A stretch of DNA of 64,000 bases from Patella vulgata (taxonomy: Eukaryota > Mollusca > Gastropoda > Patellidae), in assembly GCF_932274485.2 (NCBI RefSeq), contig NC_065881.2:76324702-76388701 (forward strand), in the 5' to 3' direction. Below are more model-generated notes on this DNA. The model had not been told where the DNA came from, searched no databases, and saw nothing but the letters and a program-made list of their open reading frames with translations. The DNA itself is not shown here. Position 1 is the stretch's first letter.

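Overview
The window is nuclear DNA of an animal: AT-rich, with intron-split genes, GT-AG splice sites, and many tRNA-headed SINEs and short inverted-repeat transposons. The repeat style and the divergence of the one clear orthologue from the vertebrate protein suggest an invertebrate, most likely a lophotrochozoan such as a mollusc. That assignment is inference.

About 17.5 kb to the right edge (minus strand) is one gene, the orthologue of huntingtin (HTT). I could place 50 coding exons, from a partial exon at 63989-64000 to the stop codon at 17557-17559. All boundaries are GT-AG and all phases join, giving 2757 complete codons plus the stop, with no break. By comparison with the human protein, only the first roughly 225 residues (including any polyglutamine tract) lie beyond the window. 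The introns carry nearly all the mobile DNA. The clearest case is a 2.9 kb piggyBac transposon with an intact 776-residue transposase, TTAA target duplications and terminal inverted repeats, inserted inside an older TTAA-flanked MITE.

From 5.4 to 17.5 kb is the space between the two genes: inverted MITE copies, a tandem array of ~146 bp units, a perfect-stem foldback, SINEs, a short telomere-like tract and simple repeats. From 1.85 to 5.35 kb (minus strand) is a second gene, transcribed in the same direction as HTT. It encodes a 1165-residue protein, almost all low-complexity and Ser/Thr/Asp/Lys rich, ending in a two-helix domain that resembles CD225/dispanin (the IFITM fold). Its 5' end is probably spliced (acceptor at 5375). 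From 1 to 1.85 kb is its 3' flank with a SINE.

Two SINE families dominate. Family A has a tRNA-like head and a (TC)n tail; family B has a different tRNA-like head and an (ATTTC)n tail. Both end in the same GTTAAACCCCATTTC segment before the tail, which suggests mobilisation by the same LINE. I see no CRISPR, rRNA or functional tRNA gene, and I recognised no retrovirus-like or Polinton-like element. The two genes show no evident functional link beyond being neighbours on one strand.
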